Shown: piece by piece, positions 7,715 through 19,300 of the stretch
How positions within the stretch are numbered: position 1 is the first letter of the stretch
Layout: the number at the start of each line of letters is the position of its first letter
From: Bacillota bacterium
Lineage (GTDB): Bacteria; Bacillota; Clostridia; Christensenellales; Pumilibacteraceae
Reading direction: 5' to 3'
Assembly: GCA_009783515.1 (NCBI GenBank)
Contig: WRDI01000001.1
Span: 1 to 54,692, forward strand
DNA: 54,692 nucleotides
Program-made: the position numbers and the translations under genes
Notes under the pieces: generated by a model
Told to the model about the DNA's origin: nothing
Seen by the model: only the letters and a program-made list of their open reading frames with translations
Databases searched by the model: none

Positions 7715-7743
7715 TTGACTCTTATTCCTGTTTAAGATATAAT
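7715..7743 (+). promoter_or_regulatory. Consensus promoter of the tRNA-Arg-like sequence
   Basis: TTGACT (7715-7720), 17-nt spacer, TATAAT (7738-7743), 17 nt before the tRNA-like sequence begins. Confidence 0.75.
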
Positions 7744-7759
7744 GCATTTATGATAACAC

Positions 7760-7834
7760 TCACTCGTAGTGAAAGGGATACCATAAAGGTTTCCGGAACA
7801 TACGTTATATGTTCTTACACCACCATATATTGTG
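7760..7834 (+). pseudogene. Degenerate tRNA-Arg(CCG)-like sequence
   Basis: Aligns without gaps to the intact tRNA-Arg at 7967-8041: CGTAGTGAAA (7765-7774) and the anticodon segment TTTCCGGA (7790-7797) are identical, and the 3' half keeps GTTC and the spaced CC pairs. The anticodon stem, the T-loop consensus and the acceptor 3' strand are lost and no CCA follows, so it should not be charged. It keeps its own consensus promoter. It is an old duplicate of the neighbouring gene, or an RNA that now does something else. Confidence 0.55.
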
Positions 7835-7923
7835 TGTGATATTACCTAAATAACTGTATGCTGTGCCTTTTGCCCTCGTTAACATTTCCAGTCGCCTTAA
7901 AAGTCACCCACACCCCTAAAAAC

Positions 7924-7953
7924 TTGACAAAATCGCCCTGCTTGTTGTACAAT
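7924..7953 (+). promoter_or_regulatory. Promoter of tRNA-Arg
   Basis: TTGACA (7924-7929), 18-nt spacer, TACAAT (7948-7953), 13 nt before the tRNA 5' end. Confidence 0.8.
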
Positions 7954-7966
7954 CAAATATCGCCGC

Positions 7967-8041
7967 GCACCCGTAGTGAAATGGAGATCACGCGAGTTTC
8001 CGGAGTTCGTATTGGGGGTTCGAGCCCCTCCGGGTGCGCCA
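7967..8041 (+). tRNA. tRNA-Arg (CCG)
   Basis: 75 nt with acceptor GCACCCG/CGGGTGC, discriminator G and encoded CCA. The anticodon loop TTCCGGA closed by CGAGT/GTTCG gives anticodon CCG, reading CGG. T-arm GGGGG-TTCGAGC-CCCTC is intact. Own promoter and terminator. Confidence 0.93.
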
Positions 8042-8051
8042 AATTATAAAA

Positions 8052-8089
8052 AATCAGCAGATTAGCTTTTCAGCCTGCTGATTTTTTTT
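8052..8089 (+). terminator. Terminator of tRNA-Arg
   Basis: AATCAGCAG / CTGCTGATT stem followed by eight T residues, 11 nt after the tRNA. Confidence 0.9.
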
Positions 8090-8679
8090 CTGTCTGAAGC
8101 CGTCTAACGCTTTACGGGGAACAGAATCGGCATAATTATTATCCTGTCCAACAACTGCGAAAATGCCGTTTCTTACACTACCGCGTAAAAAGAAAAAAGG
8201 CGTGGCTTGTATTCACGCTCCTTTCCCAAAAATATAATTCTGTTTCTTATTGTCATTAGACCCCAATAGGTTCGGCGGCTCAACTATGTCTTCCCCTTTT
8301 CGGCTTTCTCCGTCCTATATTTGATTCACATTTATCGCCCAAACGGTGCCCGTAAGCGGCGTCGCCTTGTCTGTCATACAGACAACGATGCCCTCGCCCA
8401 CTATCTTGTCTGGGATTTTGTTAAGCACCTCAAACGACGCGCACATTGCCTTGCTTGGGATCCGCGCTTGTATTTATCTCGGCGGGATAATTTGTTATTA
8501 TTTTTGTTTGTTTTTGCCTCTTTTTGTTGTAGTCCCGTAACAAAAAAAGTTATCCTGCGGTTATCTGCTTTTTAATTTTTTCCTTGTCAGCCATAATAGC
8601 TTTCCTTAAATAGTTTTATTCTCGAAGCGTCTTTTTAATGCCTCGAAGTAGTTTTCGTTCTCGCGCCACAGGCGTAATA
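8090..8679. other. Gene-poor stretch with decayed coding fragments
   Basis: No intact gene of normal size. On the minus strand three short frames look protein-like: 8315-8446 (listed separately), a 14-codon frame starting MADKEKIKKQ near 8594 with AAGGAAAG before its ATG, and RLILRLWRENENYFEALK near 8606-8687 that overlaps the end of the flavoprotein gene in another frame. Together they look like remains of one or two genes broken by frameshifts. Confidence 0.4.
8315..8446 (-). pseudogene. Short protein-like frame, probable gene remnant
   Basis: 43 codons: MCASFEVLNKIPDKIVGEGI, then VVCMTDKATPLTGTVWAINV and a TAG stop. The frame stays protein-like for a few codons upstream (ARIPSKA) before a TAA, so the 5' part seems lost by frameshift. 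Not recognised. AAGG lies 4 nt before the ATG. Could be a real small gene. Confidence 0.3.
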
Positions 8680-9426
8680 TCAGCCTCTACGTTTCGATTG
8701 TTGCGTCTTTCTTTTCCATGGTTTTCCACCCCTAAACCACCCTTTTTCCTTCCAATAAAGATAATCCCTCGACTGCGGCTCGCCCGATTTAACAAGTGAT
8801 TTGTTAATCATTTTGTGCGCCATGCCCATAATCCCAAACAAAAAGCGCACCTTAAAATGCGGCCTTTTTACAGGTTTTTGTACTTTTTTCGCCACGCGGC
8901 GGCACTGCCTTGTTATACTTGCCTTGCGCTTTTTGCTTATCTTGTCCCAGTCCGCGCCGAACAGCGCCTCCTTAACCGCGTACCGCCTCGCCACTCCCCA
9001 ATAATCCAAGCTGTCGCCTATGTCCCTGACAACCCTTTTTATGCCCGCCCCCGCGGCGTTGGTTATTATCACCGCTCTTTTGAAAAACATCGGATTTTCG
9101 GGGGAGTGCGCCATCCATTTGGTCGCGTAGTGGTCGAGTAGCGCCTTTAATTGCCCCGTGACATGAAAAACATACACAGGCGAGGTGAATACAAGGAGGT
9201 CGGCCGCCAAAATGCTCTCCCAAATGGGGACGGTGTACTTGCTATGCGGGCAGACGCTGATGTCCCTAAAGAAGCACGCCTTGCAACCCGTGCAAAATTC
9301 AGGCGCGTCGGTCGGCAAATGATATTCCGTTATCTCGTGCCCATTGTGAAGCGCCTCCAAAAAAGCGTCTTTCATTTTGTAGGTGCAGCCCTTGTTTTTT
9401 ACACCGTTGATTACCGTTATTTTCAT
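8680..9426 (-). CDS. NADPH-dependent FMN reductase / flavodoxin-family protein
   Basis: 248 residues. The N-terminal half is a flavodoxin-like fold: MKITVINGVKNKGCTYKMKD phosphate-binding start, then CTGCKACFFRD near 45-55 (the cysteine pair of the iron-sulfur-flavoprotein-like subgroup), LLVFTSPVYVFHVTGQLKALLDH flavin contact near 81-103. The C-terminal 70 residues are unusually basic. Likely an FMN-dependent oxidoreductase of unknown substrate. It is the last gene of a tight operon with the DUF3788 gene (1 base apart). Confidence 0.8.
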   Translation of the reverse strand: MKITVINGVKNKGCTYKMKDAFLEALHNGHEITEYHLPTDAPEFCTGCKACFFRDISVCPHSKYTVPIWESILAADLLVFTSPVYVFHVTGQLKALLDHYATKWMAHSPENPMFFKRAVIITNAAGAGIKRVVRDIGDSLDYWGVARRYAVKEALFGADWDKISKKRKASITRQCRRVAKKVQKPVKRPHFKVRFLFGIMGMAHKMINKSLVKSGEPQSRDYLYWKEKGWFRGGKPWKRKTQQSKRRG

Positions 9427-9427
9427 G

Positions 9428-9847
9428 TTATTTCAAATTCCTTTTATATTCTATAACCTTAAACAAGTCGTCAAGATTAGTGTCGCGGGTTACGCTTATT
9501 ACAAGAGGTTTCAATTTCGCCCATTTCGGCTGAAAAGTCTTAAATATCTCTGTGACGGGCAAATCCGCAATACCCGCAGCGGCGGCCTCGGTGAAAAACA
9601 TGCTCACCTTAAAAAAGCCGTCCCAGACCGACAGCCAAAATACCGTCTTTCTTTTGTGAATGTTTTTGCTTAGCCAACTTTTCCCATCGTTATAGTACCG
9701 CCACTGCTCCGCTTTGATGCCGTAGTCCAGCAGCCTTTTATTAAACTCCGCAAACGCGGAGTAGTTTCTGCGGAGTGCACCTATTAACACCGCGTCAGAG
9801 GGGAACACCGCCGGGTCTTTAAGTAATTGTATTTCGTCGCTCGCCAT
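9428..9847 (-). CDS. DUF3788 family protein
   Basis: 139 residues. The block KTVFWLSVWDGFFKVSMFFT (near 67-86) is the core of DUF3788, a small predicted globular family of unknown activity common in Firmicutes and Bacteroidetes. One base separates it from the gene before (stop 9849) and the gene after (start 9426), so all three are translated from one mRNA. Confidence 0.8.
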   Translation of the reverse strand: MASDEIQLLKDPAVFPSDAVLIGALRRNYSAFAEFNKRLLDYGIKAEQWRYYNDGKSWLSKNIHKRKTVFWLSVWDGFFKVSMFFTEAAAAGIADLPVTEIFKTFQPKWAKLKPLVISVTRDTNLDDLFKVIEYKRNLK

Positions 9848-9848
9848 T

Positions 9849-10181
9849 TTATTTTTTTACCTCCGAATAAAACTTTTTCAAATCTTGCTTTACGTCGTCC
9901 GGCAAATAGTGCCAACGGACGCCGCGAATCGCTCCCTCAAGAGCGCAAAGCCGCATAAAGCAAGCCGAAGGGTCCGACGCCAAAATTCTAAGCCACGCCT
10001 CTTTGCTTCCGACCTCTCGTAGCCGCTCCGCTGTGCTAATGCCCGCGTCATTTAACTGTTTCGCCAATTTATCGGCTATGTTAGGAAGTTTTGTCAGCGC
10101 GCCAATTATCGGGTCGGCTTTCGCTAAATATTCTCGCGTCTCCGCGGTGGCGGTTATGCGGTTTTTAGTTTTGCATACCAT
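9849..10181 (-). CDS. TfoX C-terminal domain protein
   Basis: 110 residues from ATG 10181 (AGGGG 4 nt upstream); the longer frame would need a TTG at 10217. The segment LPNIADKLAKQLNDAGISTA followed by ASDPSACFMRLCALEGAIRG is the helix-hairpin-helix TfoX_C domain. In Proteobacteria TfoX promotes competence, but stand-alone TfoX_C proteins of Firmicutes have no known role, and I do not infer competence control. First gene of the three-gene operon. Confidence 0.82.
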   Translation of the reverse strand: MVCKTKNRITATAETREYLAKADPIIGALTKLPNIADKLAKQLNDAGISTAERLREVGSKEAWLRILASDPSACFMRLCALEGAIRGVRWHYLPDDVKQDLKKFYSEVKK

Positions 10182-10276
10182 ATTTCCCCTACATTCTCCT
10201 CGCTTAAAATAATACAAACGTATTTTATTATATCACAACTAAGCTTAAAACACAAGCCCTTAAGCGCTAATATACA

Positions 10277-10309
10277 AAACACCCCGAAAACATAGCATTC
10301 GGGGTGTTT
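10277..10309 (-). terminator. Terminator downstream of the giant gene
   Basis: A 12-bp perfect inverted repeat (AAACACCCCGAA / TTCGGGGTGTTT, 9-nt loop) 50 bp after the stop of the giant gene, followed on the minus strand by TGTATATT. It would stop transcription before the TfoX-C operon. Confidence 0.65.
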
Positions 10310-10358
10310 GTGTGTCTTTGTTGCTGTCATACCTCTTGGGCAACTTGCGGACCCTTTA

Positions 10359-13300
10359 TTACTTAGCCTTTTTAAAGAGTAAGAATTGGTTGGCGTCGTC
10401 GCTTTGGCCGGCGTTGGCTATAAGGCGCAGAAGCGCGTTGCGTTTGCGGCGGTTGTCGACAACAAGGTAAATGATATAAGCAAGTAAAAGTAGGGCAACC
10501 GTGCCGCCTACAATCACTATCCACCACGGGAATTTATTCATAAAGAAGTCAAAGTCCGCCGTGTTGCCGTATTTGTCGGTCACCACCATTCTGTACGAGC
10601 CGTTCTTTGTAAAGTCATACGCCCATGTGCCCGCGCCTATTTCTGTGGGATTTATATCTAACTCGGTTTGGGTGCCGTCCGGATTGTTTCGGTATACTTT
10701 CACCGTGCCTCCATCGTTAATCATGTCCTCAAAATTGGCGATTTGGATTTTTGCATTGGCGGAAAACGGCTTGCCCCTGATTTCTTCAAGGTCATTGATG
10801 AACGCGCCGCCCGAGCTGGCGGAAATGTTCGTCGGGTCTCCTATATATATGTCTGTATCCTCGGGCAATAATCTCAATTCCGCAAACATTTCGCTGTTGT
10901 CGGCGATATTTTTGCCTTCCACCCTGAAGGTATATGTTCCGTTAGCCCCGATAGAACAATAGTAGATGACTTCGCCTGCCTTTGAGACATATCCTGCCGG
11001 AAGAGGCGGATGATTGGGATTGATCGAACTATACTCTTCAAACGTGATGTGAAGAAGCGCGATTTCGGGATTTAACAGGAAGGCTGTCCCGCCGCTGAGC
11101 GAGTATGTAATCTTGATATACGCCTTTATCGCATGGTTGACGGGGTCAGACGTGGGCGGCACAAGCCACTCGATTGTCGGTTTGCCGCGGTCGATATACA
11201 CAAACAAAGGCTTGGTAAGCGGGCTGACTTCGTTTTCGCGACCCAAGTTTGCAACCGATACTACCTCGAATTCGTACCTTGCCCTCACGCCCGATTTGAC
11301 GGTAAATTCAAACGTATTCAACTCTCCTTCCACAGGAACAAGCTCGCTTCCGGCAGCAAGGTTTTTCGGGTCGTATGACTTGAAAAGTTCTTCTCCCAAA
11401 TAGACATAGATTATAAAGCCTGACGAGCCGACGTTGCCGATTACGATAGTAAATACGACGTCGTCCGCCGCCCAGTAAGGATTGGCGGTTTCGGTATCGG
11501 TATTCGCCTTAGGCGCGGTCACAAAGATGGTGGGGGTGTAATTATCAAAGTCAAGGTTTTCCCTGTTAATCTGAAGGATTTCTGACGTCTTGCCGTTACC
11601 TCCCGTCGCCTGGAATCCGTACTCGCCTTCCTGGACGGTATAGGCATACACGACGCGCCTGCCGTCCCCGTACGGCTCGTCAATAATTGTACCGTAGCGC
11701 GTATCCGGAGTGCCGGAGCCGGAAACCTTGGCAAAGCCGCCGTCTTTATGTTCGCCGCTTATCGAATATAATACTTGAATGTATATCGTGAGGTTGCCCG
11801 TAACCCATCCGGTAGGCAGGGGTTCGTACAGGCTGATGACGGGGGGCTCGCGGTCGATGTTTACGCGGTAGTTGTTGCTTCTGTTGGTTTCCAACTCGCC
11901 GACGCCCACCACCTTAAGGCCGGAATACACCCTGAATTGGTAAGTGTCGCCGTTGCTCTCGCTTACGTGATAGAAGTAAACCCCGTCAACGCTAAAGTCG
12001 TTAGTTCCGGATAGGCCAAGCTCTTGGCGCAGTTCGTTCGGAAGCGAGTAAAGAGTTTTAACCAACGTAGTGGTCACTCCGCGCGTCCTGTATACCTCGA
12101 CGTAAAAACCGGACGGACCAAAGTTTGTAACACCGACCCTGAACACGGCGTCGTCGATAAGCCATTTGACCGCGCCGCCCGTTATCACGCCGTCGGTCGT
12201 TTCTATAGTCATAACGGGATTGGAGTTGTCGACTAAATTGGTAGTGAAAGACATCTCGCCCGCGGACAGCCTGCCGTTTGCGCCCATGACCTGGAAAGCG
12301 TAAGCCTCTCCGCTCGCCGACATTTTGTAGGTATAAACCCACCAAACCTCTTCGCCTTTATTAATCTGCTCGCGGTTCACAAGGTTAGCAAATACCGCGG
12401 CGCTGCCCATAGGTATAACCAAGCCGTCTTCGCGCCCATTGTCATTCGGGCTATTCATAGGACCTGAAATCGAATAACTGACCTCGAACTTGAATATTGC
12501 GTCGTCGCCGCTGACAAAGCCTGTGGGTACGGACGCTTCTATCAATGAGATTTTTGGCGCAAGCCTGTCTATCCTGACCTCGAACGGACCTTCTACTACA
12601 CCCATGTACTCATGATACAACGCCTGCGGGTTATTCAAAACAGCCGTGGCGGACGTCGCGCGCGGTACCGCTCTGAAGTAAATCACGCGGTTGACCTCGG
12701 CATTCGTATCCGAAAGGGTAAGCGTACGGTTCGCGACAGAGTATCCTATATGACCGGAAATCGGATACCACGAAGTAAGGTTGGTACTGTAGTATACGTC
12801 GTAACCCGACCAAGTACCTCCTCCGTTGTAGCTTACGTCAAAGGCGTAGGTAACGGTGCCGTCAAGCCATTGTCCCGTATAAATTTGGTCGCTGTTGTTA
12901 AAGGTCGCGGTAACGGTCAGTATCGGCCTATTCCTGTCGATGAATATGTCTTTCGCCTCTATTGTGTGCGTGGCGGCCTTGCCGTTGACGCCCGTGGCGG
13001 TAAGGGTATGGTCGTCTCTGTTTGTCAGTATAACCGTATAAACATAATTCCTTACGCCCGCGATGTCTTGTGACGCGCCGCCCGTGATCTGAGTGGCGCC
13101 GACATACAATGTGCCCTCCGTTGTCAGCGAGGTCGAATACACCACCCTAACGGTCGCCGTAATATTGTCCGCCGTCCAAGTCTGGTCAATAGAAACCAAG
13201 ATGATTTGAGGCGTGCCCGCGTCGATTTTGACCCAGAATTGGTCCTTCACATTGCTACTCGTACCGGCAATATCCGACGTCAGTTTATCTCCGTTTGCAG

Positions 13301-16300
13301 TATGATTGGTCGACGTCCACGACGCGGACACCGCGCGAAAGTAATACCGCGTCTCCTGTGCCTCGGCAAATGTGTGTGTCGAGGCGCCGGATGTGTCGTT
13401 CCAGTTTATGCCGTTTGTCGACCACTGGAAGGTAACGGGCGCGTAAGTAGAGTTGGTTTGATTAAAGGTGAAGGTCACGGACGTGCCGACCCAGCCACCG
13501 CTATAAGGCTCGCCGCCGCTGGCGGCGGAAACCTCGAACTCCGGCGGTATTGTGTCAATCATAATCAAAGGAAGGGCACGGCTGCTCGGTACGTTTGCGG
13601 CTGACCATGCGCGCACGATATAGTCGCCCGACGCCCCATACTTGTCTGCGGTAAAGTTAAAGGTCGCGCCTTCGCCTTCGGCAATTTTGTCGCCCTTGAA
13701 TTCGACAATCCACGTGATTCCCGCGTTGTACAGCGTCCCGCCTATAGTGCCAGATATGTTGGCGTTATACGCCTGCCACTCCGTGGGAACGGTACTTGCG
13801 GTAACGGTAATGTTAGGTTCGCTCGTATCCCGCCTCAACGTCCTTTTGACAATACCCGATGGATATTCTAATTCGGAATCCGAAACGGCGACCGCGACAA
13901 AGCAGACAGAGCCGTACCAGTCTATGCCGACGGTAAACGTCAGTTCCAAAATTGAGTTGGTCAAAACCCATGTGCCGGGCAGCGGCATCCAACTGATGTT
14001 GACGGTAGCGGCATTAAACGGAGTCGGATCTCCCTGCGTTTCCGTCACATACTGGTAATACACGCGTACGCCGCTGGCGCGGGGTTCGTTGACCGACAGA
14101 CGGTATACGATTTCGCTTTGTGCCGTCCAGCCGCCGGTATAATCGCTTGTCGCGTTGAGCACTATGGGGTTTTCTCTGCCCGAGATTTCAAAGTTCTTAA
14201 TGTCTATCGCATATGTCGCTAACGAGGCGACCCCAGAGGACGAAACCGCACGGAAGTAATATGTGCCGTTGCCGAAATAATCGGCCCCTATCACACTTCT
14301 GGTCTCGGTAATCGGTATCATCAAAAGCTTGGTAAAGGTGCCGTCGCCATTGTCGAACACATAGTGCCAAATATTCTCGTATTTCGCATCATCCCAATCA
14401 AGAGGTATATTTTTTATCCCATACCAATCCCCGTATACACCCTGCCTATACTCGATAATGCCGCCAACGTTGTAGCTACCAACCGACCCAAAGGTGACGT
14501 CGACTCCGACATAGACGTAGTTCTTGGCGGGCTTGCCTTCGGCATAGTCCTCGGTCAATTCGTAAAGGTTGATTAAGCGCCGCGCGTCGGGCGTAAGGGT
14601 ATCGTTCTCTCCGCTCTTATCAATTACGGGGTTGAACACAGGGCGCTGGTTGAGTATCGCGACGGTAAAGGTGTGAATGTCCTTCACGTCTTTTTCGTCG
14701 ACGTCGCCCTTACCGTCATAATTTCTGCCCGGAACAAGCCCGAACTCTATCGCGAAATAACAATCGCCGTCGGTCTTTCGAAGGTGAAGCAAGCCGGCCG
14801 GCCAATCCTTGAGCTCGCCGCCGAAAATCAATTGGTTAGGCCGTCCGTTAAGCGTGTCCGACATCAATACCCAATCGCTCCATTCCGCGTCGGTGGTCAA
14901 ATCCTTTGTGCGCATAACGTACCATACGCCGGAGGACGGGTATGCGATCGCGTCGGGTCTGAAGGTCACGACGCCGCTGGCGGCGCTGAGCCAATCAGGT
15001 TGCTTGGGGGGGGTGCCACTACCATCAAGCACTCCCGTACTACCCCAAACATTGGCTGAGGCGACCGGGTCAAGCACGGGAGGGACGTTATAGTCTATCC
15101 TGTCGATAAGCACGCTGCCGCTTGCGCCCATAAGCCCCGCAGGGGAGGTGGCGTAAGCATAGAATGTCAGTGTACCGTCCGACCTAAGATTGCTATAAAG
15201 CAGGGTGGTGGGCACGGTGTATGTTTTGGTCCATATGCCCCCCACACCCGCCGCGATTTCCGGGAATTGACTCTGCGGAATAGTGACGGAGGGTGGCCAC
15301 GCGTTGGGCTTGTTGTCATAGTAGGTCAAGGTTATTTCCGCACCCGTGTTTGTGTTCGTCTTCGAGCCGCTCGCGCCCACCTTTATCGTTATGTTCACGG
15401 TCGCGTCGTCCCGCCAGTCGCTTCCGTTAATAGAAGACGCGTTGCTGGAAAGGGTCACCTCCGGCGCGACGTTGTCAAGATTAAGCCAGAATTGTATGGT
15501 GATGCCAATCAATCCGACATCCTTTGACGCGTCAAAGCCTGCGCCCGCCGCCGCTACTTCCGAGGCGCGGAAAACCCTGAACTGCACAAGGCCTTGATAA
15601 GCAACTAAACTGGGGAAGGTAAACATTCCGTTTGCCGAAATGCCCGCTTCCGCCAATGTCGTATACTTGTCGACGTTGGGGGCAGATTTGCTGTAGCTGT
15701 AAAATCTTGTCCACCCGCCATCTTTCAGCTTGTAATAGAACACTAAGCCCGAAACGCCGATATTCTCGACGCTTGCCTGAAAAGCTCCAGGAGTAAAGGT
15801 CACGGTGCCGCTGACCCACTGCGTCGAGTTTTCGGCAGTTTCAAGGTTGCGGTTGCTGTTAATCGACACGGAGGGGACCTCTTCCATATCCATGCAGCTG
15901 ACGGTGAAGTAAGTGTATTCGGTGGTCACCTCGACAAAGCCGCCGTTAGTATCCGACCGCACCGCGTTGTACGCGATTATGCGGTACTCGCCGTTGTTTC
16001 TCACCTTTAAGGAAGGAGTTAAGGATGCGCTAAGCTCGTCATAAATCACCCACGGCTGGGTGTCGTCTCTGCGGCGTTCTATCACGATTTTGCTTGCGGA
16101 CTGACCGACAAAGCTGATACCCGCGTTAACGACTGTAAAGCTTAAGGTCAGCTCGCTTGTATACCACGTATCCGGCGGGACGGTCGGCGCCATGACCGCG
16201 AAACCGTCGGCCTTGGTCACGTTGTCCATGCGGAGGCGATACGAAACGGCCTCTTTAGCGTTGTTGTCGGTCGCCAAAGCGTTCATGCCGTTAAGTGATT

Positions 16301-19300
16301 TATTAAATGTCCCTCCCAAATCAAGCGAATGGCGGACGGCGTAGATATAAATCGTGCCGTCAAAGTTTTCACTGAAAGGCTTGATTGCGTTTCCGCTCAA
16401 GACGGAGTGACTTGTGTCGGAAGGAAGATTCTTGCCGTAGCTATAAAGCAGCTTCCATGTCAGCGGATCGCTATCGGCCTCGTTCGTTTTTTCCGCGATA
16501 TAGAAATCAAAGCCGGAGCTTCCCGCCGCAATAACCGCGCTGTTGCCCGCGATTGCGGTAAACTGCACCGTCCCCGTACGCCATGCCTCGCCCGCGCTGG
16601 ACGGGCTCGCGGTGACGGTGGCGGTATCCATAATCAAAACGTCCATAAATTTTACAGGGAGAGGACAGCCGTTTTGCGGCGACGTTCCTCCCACGTAATT
16701 GTGGGCGATCAAGCGGTAATTCCCATTGCTGTCAATCGGGAAGCTGTACTTGTCGTCTTCGTTATAGGGCACTTCCGCATAGAAATTCCACGCGCCGCCG
16801 GTCGGCGCCTGTTTTTGAACGGTTATATAGCTGTCCTCGCCGTCGTACGCGCCCCAACTTCCGGAAGCGCCCGGTGTGACGATAAATTTAGCTATATAAT
16901 CGGCCGTCTGCCATTCGATGTCCTCCGAAACAAAGCTTAGGCTTACCGTCGGCGCGGAATTGTCCTGCCGCACATAGAAGGATTCGAAACGGAATACGTT
17001 CTTTTCGACAGGTTCGAGGCCGTAGGCTATGTCGTCGTCAACAAAGCTTGCGCCGTATGCCGCCGTTATCGCCTGCGAATGGCGTACCGCGATAAAGTCC
17101 ACAAACCTGTCATGGTTGCCCGAAAGGGTAAGCGTCGCCCCGTCTGCGGTAAGCGCGACGGTAAAGCCTGCGGAGCTATAAGGCGTGGCGGTAAGCTTTT
17201 CGGCGCCCATTGCGCGGTAAACCGCATAAAAACGTATCCACGTCCTGCCGCCGTCAATCGAATAATAGAAGTCAAGGCCGGAGCTATACATGCTTTCGAT
17301 GACATAGTGCGTGATCGTAAACACCGTGCTGCCGCTGCGCCAACGTATAACGTCCGCGTCGAATGTCGCGTCGACGCCGGGGTCGGCGGTAATGTTGTCG
17401 GGATTAGACTCAAGCTTTGCGCTTATAGTGGCGTTGTCAAGGTGCATAACCCTGAAGTATTTGCAGCCGACGGTATCAAGCTCCGTCCCGCTCGGAGGCG
17501 CGCCTGTGTATCCGCCGCTGCCGCCTAAAAGCGCGGGGCTAATCGCGAAAATCCTGTAATAGCCGTTTTCGTAGATTTTGAAATTATAGCTTGTCGTCCC
17601 GTTATAAAGCTGTTTCCATTCCGATTCGTATTTATCGGGAGTCACCCATTTCGCGCCGTCCCACCACTGAAGCACAATTGTGCTTGTGGCATATGTCCCT
17701 GTGTCGGTTTTTGTTCCCCAGCTGAGGGATGTCCTTCCGCCAACCGCGGGGTCAACCGCCGAAACGGTAATCGGCTGGGTATAGAATTCATTTGTGTCCC
17801 AATCGAAATCGCCGGTATCGACCGCCTTGACATAAGGCGAGCCGTTATCCTGACGGACGTAGTACCTGCCTATATACCTGTAGTCGCTAAAATTATCCCA
17901 ATCATCCCCAAGCGAAGCACGGAGGGCATAGATATACACCCAGCCATTGTAGTTGTAGGAATCGGAAATCGATAACCTCGCACCGCCGGTTATAGCTTCC
18001 GCCGAGAAAATGCCGGAGAGAGTATATGCCACTCCTTCGTACTTCATAGTCGTATCGTCAAGCTCGCGCGAATAGGAGTAGAACGGCGTCAGAGGCGCGT
18101 CGCCTCCCTGCGCGAAGAAGAATATAAGCCCGGAGGCGTATTCCGTATCGATTACGCCATGATTGACGGTGAACACCGTATCGCCGCTGCGCCAAGGCAC
18201 AACCGAAAGGTCGGGTTTCCCGTCCCCGTCAACGTCGGTAAAGGTCATGCCTATACTTGTCGCACTTGTACTGACCGACGCGCGGGTTAAGGCGTGGTCC
18301 GGGTCTAAGAAAGTCACAAGATAATACACATAATTTGACGATATCCCCGCCGCGGTCGTAATATATATCCTGTAGTTCCCGCCGATGTGGTAGGGAGCGT
18401 TGTCGAATACGGGGAAAAGATAAGTTTCTATATCCTTGTCATAGCCAAGGGGTAGCCTGTAATTTATCCAATTACTGTCGTCGTTCCAATTGTTGCCGTT
18501 CCACTGCTGGACGATTATATTGCGGCCGTCTAAGCTTATCGAGCCGCCTGTATCAACCTTGAATTCAAGCGTATAAGAATTTGCCCTCACCCAATCGTCC
18601 TCTGTCCAAACCCCGGTCGACACCGGAGGCGCGGCGGCGGGCGCAGCGACTGCAAACGACGCAGGGACAGGCGCGGGACTTTCCGGTTGCTCTGTTCCGT
18701 TGACAATCGTTATGATGGGCGTGCTGTTGTCCTGACGGATATAGTAAGTCCCTAGCATCAGCGCCAGCGCCGGCCTTATTGTCGTGGCCTTGAAGTCGTC
18801 CGAACCATAGATGTCGGGACCGCCGGTAAGCGAGGCGCGCGCGGCGCACAGATACAGCCAGCCTCCGTAGGTGCCGGTGATAGTAAATGTCAAAATTCCG
18901 CCACTGAAATCAACCGTATAGCTGAATTTTGGATTAGCTTCGTCTATGTAGACACCCTCATATTTTTCGGGATTTTCTGAAAAACGGGAGCGGGAATACG
19001 AATAGAACGGTATCCAGTTTTCTCCGTCGGTCGAGTAGTAGAATATCAAGCCCGCGCTTAAGAGGGCCTCATTTATGTTGTGGTAGATGCTGAATACTGT
19101 CGAGCCCCTGCGCCAGATTATATCCGTGTCGGCGGGTATCCCGTAGACGGGATCTGCCGCGATAAGCACGGGGCTGGGGGTTGTCGTCGCAATCACGCCC
19201 GAAGTAAGCGCCGCATTGTCCATAAAATCGACGGTGAAGTATTTGCAGCTGTCGGTACTGACCGCGTTGGCAGGCCGGTCGACGAATCCGTTAGTGCCTC

